The notes below the pieces were generated by a model that had not been told where the DNA came from, made no database searches, and saw nothing but the letters and a program-made list of their open reading frames with translations. DNA of 64,000 bases, taken from positions 206,659 to 270,658 of the forward strand of contig PBKA01000006.1 of the NCBI GenBank assembly GCA_002721305.1, given 5' to 3'. Positions 61,071 through 64,000 of this stretch are shown here, piece by piece (position 1 is the first letter of the stretch; each line of letters opens with the position of its first letter). The position numbers were made by a program, and so were the translations under genes. The stretch comes from Acidimicrobiaceae bacterium. GTDB taxonomy: Bacteria > Actinomycetota > Acidimicrobiia > Acidimicrobiales > Poriferisodalaceae.

Positions 61071-61568
61071 CTAGATGAGAAAGGTCAAGTTTCGTTGCCC
61101 CGCCTGAGCCGTCACAAGCTCAATCCACTTTGCCGCCATTCGTAACTCACCCTGTAAGCGTCTCAGTTGGTATTGCGCTTGTCCGGGCCAAACGCGAAGC
61201 TCTCCAGTCGATTGAGCAGCCAACTCGTAGATGACGAAGTTTGCTTTCACTGAAATTTGATCGGCTGCTTCCTGCTGCACCTCAATGTTGGAAAGGATTC
61301 GACGCATTGGAGATGTGGGAAGTTGCGATAGACGCTTTCCCGTTTGGAGCTGTCGAATCCTAGTCGCGACCCGGGCGCGGTTGTCGTTTAGGTAGGCCAA
61401 CTGCTTCGCTGGGTCACCTTCGATACGACCAGCAGGAACCCAGTAATGAAAATCGTCTGTGAGTAACCCCTCCCACTCATCAAGCAAAAATTCGTCCGCG
61501 TAACGGGCTTCGCGGTACAAGAACTCCTCTACTTCTGCCTTCAACTGCGTTGCGGTGTCGGCATTCAT
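61071..61568 (-). CDS. aromatic-ring-hydroxylating dioxygenase, beta (small) subunit
   Basis: VEEFLYREARYADEFLLDEWEGLLTDDFHYWVPA, TPMRRILSNIEV region; ATG 61568 overlaps alpha-subunit stop (ATGA). Confidence 0.88.
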   Translation of the reverse strand: MNADTATQLKAEVEEFLYREARYADEFLLDEWEGLLTDDFHYWVPAGRIEGDPAKQLAYLNDNRARVATRIRQLQTGKRLSQLPTSPMRRILSNIEVQQEAADQISVKANFVIYELAAQSTGELRVWPGQAQYQLRRLQGELRMAAKWIELVTAQAGQRNLTFLI

Positions 61569-62869
61569 TCTTGACTCATAATTTCGAGGTACCGAGACCA
61601 AAAACCCCGGTTCGTCGTCTCATCAGACGCGTCGCTTGATCGCACACCGCCTTCATCCATTACTTCTCGGTGCATGCCGCGACTGAGGTCTACCCAGCCC
61701 CGACTGGTGGCCGCCCATGAGGTAGCTGTTCCGGAGACGCCCGCCTGGATGCGTTCTGCCGTAATCGCGTCGTCACTAGTGATAAACGAGGCGGGCCCGA
61801 CAGCCGCCTCGGTTTGGCGTAGTAAGCGTTCGTTGAATGCGTCGTCCACTCCCTCAAACTGCACCGCTGTGTGGCGGTGAATCATTTCTGTTGGGCTCAC
61901 CGGTTCCACGATTGCGATCACGGTTTCCCCCAAAAAGAGGTTCGGGAACAGAAACGCGTGTGGGGGGCCATCCCAAAGCAGTTGTTGAGCCACCTCATCA
62001 CCGACGCGTTTCGCGAGCGCTGAACAGTAGTTCCGAACTCGTTCTCTGGTTACACCCAGCCAGGAGAGTTCCTGCTTGTAACTTGGTCGCCAATCTAACT
62101 CAAGGTGTCCCCTCCCGTAATCGACGGCTCGTGAGCTCTTAACTGCTTCGCCGCCTACGGCAACGTCGTCGTAGTAGGTGTCGGTTGAGGCCGACATTGA
62201 GGCGTGGACAAAACCCACGTGGTATCCATCGCTGTCACTTTCTGGCCACAACTTCCAGTTCGATTGCACCCGATGACCTATCCAACCTTTGGACAAATCA
62301 ATCTTGCCCGTGGGGCTCATCTCACAGAGGCGGTCAATGAGCTCGAACCCAGCATCTCCCAGGTGCTCATCGATAGAGCAGGCGGAGCCGTCTAAATTCG
62401 CAAAAACGAAACCCCGGTAATTCGCGACTTGACCTGCTCGATCCAATCCGAGATCCTCTTTGGGTTTTGAATACCCATCAGGAAAAGGGACAGCACGTAA
62501 GCTGCCGTCTAACCCAAATCGCCAGTTGTGGTAAGTGCACTGGAAAAAAGAATCGTTACCGCTGTGCTCCCAGCACAGAGCAGTTCCTCTGTGTGCACAC
62601 CGGTTCGATAGAACATTGATCTCACCATCGTCTCCACGAACCATGATCACGGACTCAGTGCCCAGTTGACGTTTAACCCAGTCGCCATTGTTTTTGGTTT
62701 CTGATTCATGTCCGACGAAAGCCCACCCTCGGACAAAGATTTGCTGCATCTCTTCAGCAAAAATGTCGCGATCATGGAGCAAGCTTCCGTGTATGCGGTC
62801 AGCTCGGACTAAATACCGATAGTCAATCTCCATTCCCACAGTTTCGCATGACAGCAATCGGACGTTCAT
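61565..62869 (-). CDS. aromatic-ring-hydroxylating dioxygenase, alpha subunit (Rieske)
   Basis: CAHRGTALCWEHSGNDSFFQCTYHNWRFGLDGSL; WKLWPESDSDGYHVGFVHASM. Start at 62869 has gaggaatta upstream. Confidence 0.93.
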   Translation of the reverse strand: MNVRLLSCETVGMEIDYRYLVRADRIHGSLLHDRDIFAEEMQQIFVRGWAFVGHESETKNNGDWVKRQLGTESVIMVRGDDGEINVLSNRCAHRGTALCWEHSGNDSFFQCTYHNWRFGLDGSLRAVPFPDGYSKPKEDLGLDRAGQVANYRGFVFANLDGSACSIDEHLGDAGFELIDRLCEMSPTGKIDLSKGWIGHRVQSNWKLWPESDSDGYHVGFVHASMSASTDTYYDDVAVGGEAVKSSRAVDYGRGHLELDWRPSYKQELSWLGVTRERVRNYCSALAKRVGDEVAQQLLWDGPPHAFLFPNLFLGETVIAIVEPVSPTEMIHRHTAVQFEGVDDAFNERLLRQTEAAVGPASFITSDDAITAERIQAGVSGTATSWAATSRGWVDLSRGMHREVMDEGGVRSSDASDETTNRGFWSRYLEIMSQE

Positions 62870-62929
62870 TAATTCCTCGCCGGTTCCTAGGCGCCCCTAG
62901 TCTCTAGAAATGGTGTTGGAGATTTCGGT

Positions 62930-64000
62930 ATGAAAATCAGTGCGGTGACCCTTGACGCTGTTGGTGGCCCAGTCCGGGTAGAGACCCTTGATTTGGGTGA
63001 ACCTCGGGAAGGCGAAGTGTTGGTCAAAATGGGGGCGGCTGGGATTTGTCACAGCGACCAACACGTGGTGACTGGTCAGCACGTCGCACCCCTCCCCTGC
63101 GTTCTCGGGCATGAGGGCGCTGGGGAAGTCGTTGCCGTCGGGCCCAATGTCAGTGCCACCAGGCCGGGTGATCGGGTTGCGTTGAATTGGGTGCCTAGTT
63201 GTAAGAATTGTTTCTTCTGCGCCCGAAAACAACATCACCTCTGCCCTGAAATTACACAAAGAATCTTCACTGGGTTTATGGCCGACGGTACCAGTCGAAT
63301 CTCGCGCTCAAATCAGCCAGTTCTGCATTATTCCGGTATTTCAACGTGGGCCGACCACATGGTTGTTCCGGCTGAGTGCTGTCAGATACTAGATCCCCGG
63401 GTACCTTTCGAGGTCGCTGCGGTGGTGGGTTGTGCTGTTGCAACAGGTGTCGGAGCAGCAATGCATCGGGGCAATATTCAGGTTGGGGACCGAATTGTCG
63501 TGGTAGGTGCCGGTGGGGTGGGCCTAAGCGCAGTCATGGGTGCGAAAATGGCGGGGGCAGGCCAAATTATTGCTGTCGACCGTGAACCAAAAAAACGACG
63601 GCTAGCTGAAGAATTAGGTGCAACTCATTTCGTCCAAGCGGACGCGCACGCTGTTCAAGAGATTTACAGATTGACCGATGACCGGGGCGCTGATGTCGTC
63701 CTGGAAGCTATCGGCAACACGGCTCTTCAAGAGGAATGGCTTGAGGCGGTCAGACCCGGAGGATCACTGGTTTTAGTTGGCGTGCCAAGCACCTCCGACG
63801 CAACCGAATTCATCAGCGCCAATCTCATTCGTTCGGAAAAAACTATTAAGGGCAGCTACTACGCTGCCACCGACCCTGGGCAAGCAATTAGCGACCTTTG
63901 CACTGCTTACCTTGACGGTCACCTACCCGTTGATCGCTTGATTTCCAAACGAGTGCCGATAGAAGACGTTCAACTAGCGATCGATGCCATGCTTACCGGA
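62930..64000 (+). CDS. zinc-binding alcohol dehydrogenase (medium-chain), truncated by right window edge
   Basis: Translated from ATG 62930: MKISAVTLDAVGGPVRVETLDLGEPREGEVLVKMGAAGICHSDQHVVTG...VLGHEGAGEVVAVGPNVS...CKNCFFCARKQHHLC...VVVVGAGGVGLSAVMGAKMAGAGQIIAVD. No stop before the edge, so absent from the ORF track. Confidence 0.93.
   Translation, partial: MKISAVTLDAVGGPVRVETLDLGEPREGEVLVKMGAAGICHSDQHVVTGQHVAPLPCVLGHEGAGEVVAVGPNVSATRPGDRVALNWVPSCKNCFFCARKQHHLCPEITQRIFTGFMADGTSRISRSNQPVLHYSGISTWADHMVVPAECCQILDPRVPFEVAAVVGCAVATGVGAAMHRGNIQVGDRIVVVGAGGVGLSAVMGAKMAGAGQIIAVDREPKKRRLAEELGATHFVQADAHAVQEIYRLTDDRGADVVLEAIGNTALQEEWLEAVRPGGSLVLVGVPSTSDATEFISANLIRSEKTIKGSYYAATDPGQAISDLCTAYLDGHLPVDRLISKRVPIEDVQLAIDAMLTG

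Noticed and set aside
62897-63259. Minus-strand ORF of 120 aa
   Set aside because: Lies antisense to the clear Zn-alcohol dehydrogenase starting at 62930; no recognisable motif.

Overview
The window is a dense bacterial chromosomal segment with about 53 intact or edge-truncated protein genes on both strands. I found no rRNA, tRNA, CRISPR array, transposase, integrase or phage genes. Gene content (three F420-associated families, paired CaiB/BaiF CoA transferases, monomeric isocitrate dehydrogenase, many GTG/TTG starts) suggests a high-GC actinobacterial relative, possibly Acidimicrobiia; that placement is inference. The main theme is an accessory catabolic island: hydantoinase/oxoprolinase fusion, CoA transferases, acyl-CoA dehydrogenases, a FadB-like protein, class II aldolase, a TcuA-like flavoprotein, a Dpp-type ABC importer, Rieske oxygenases, a BVMO, a carotenoid oxygenase, PhyH, a sulfatase and an MttB homologue. 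Housekeeping genes (ribH, ilvE, icd, argG, deoD, an ahcY-like gene, a thrH-like gene) are scattered through it. Two real genes cut by the window edges (SDR at 1-119 minus; Zn-alcohol dehydrogenase at 62930-64000 plus) are missing from the supplied ORF track. The best candidates for an undescribed system are: (i) a translationally coupled carotenoid oxygenase / YtcJ-like amidohydrolase / COG0523 metallochaperone operon; (ii) a coupled desaturase / short MetE-like Zn alkyltransferase / PhyH / SDR cluster; (iii) an MBL / sulfatase / MttB-family operon next to a BVMO; (iv) a fused HyuA-HyuB followed by twin CoA transferases. All functional calls come from reading motifs and recalling family sequences. 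No searches were run.
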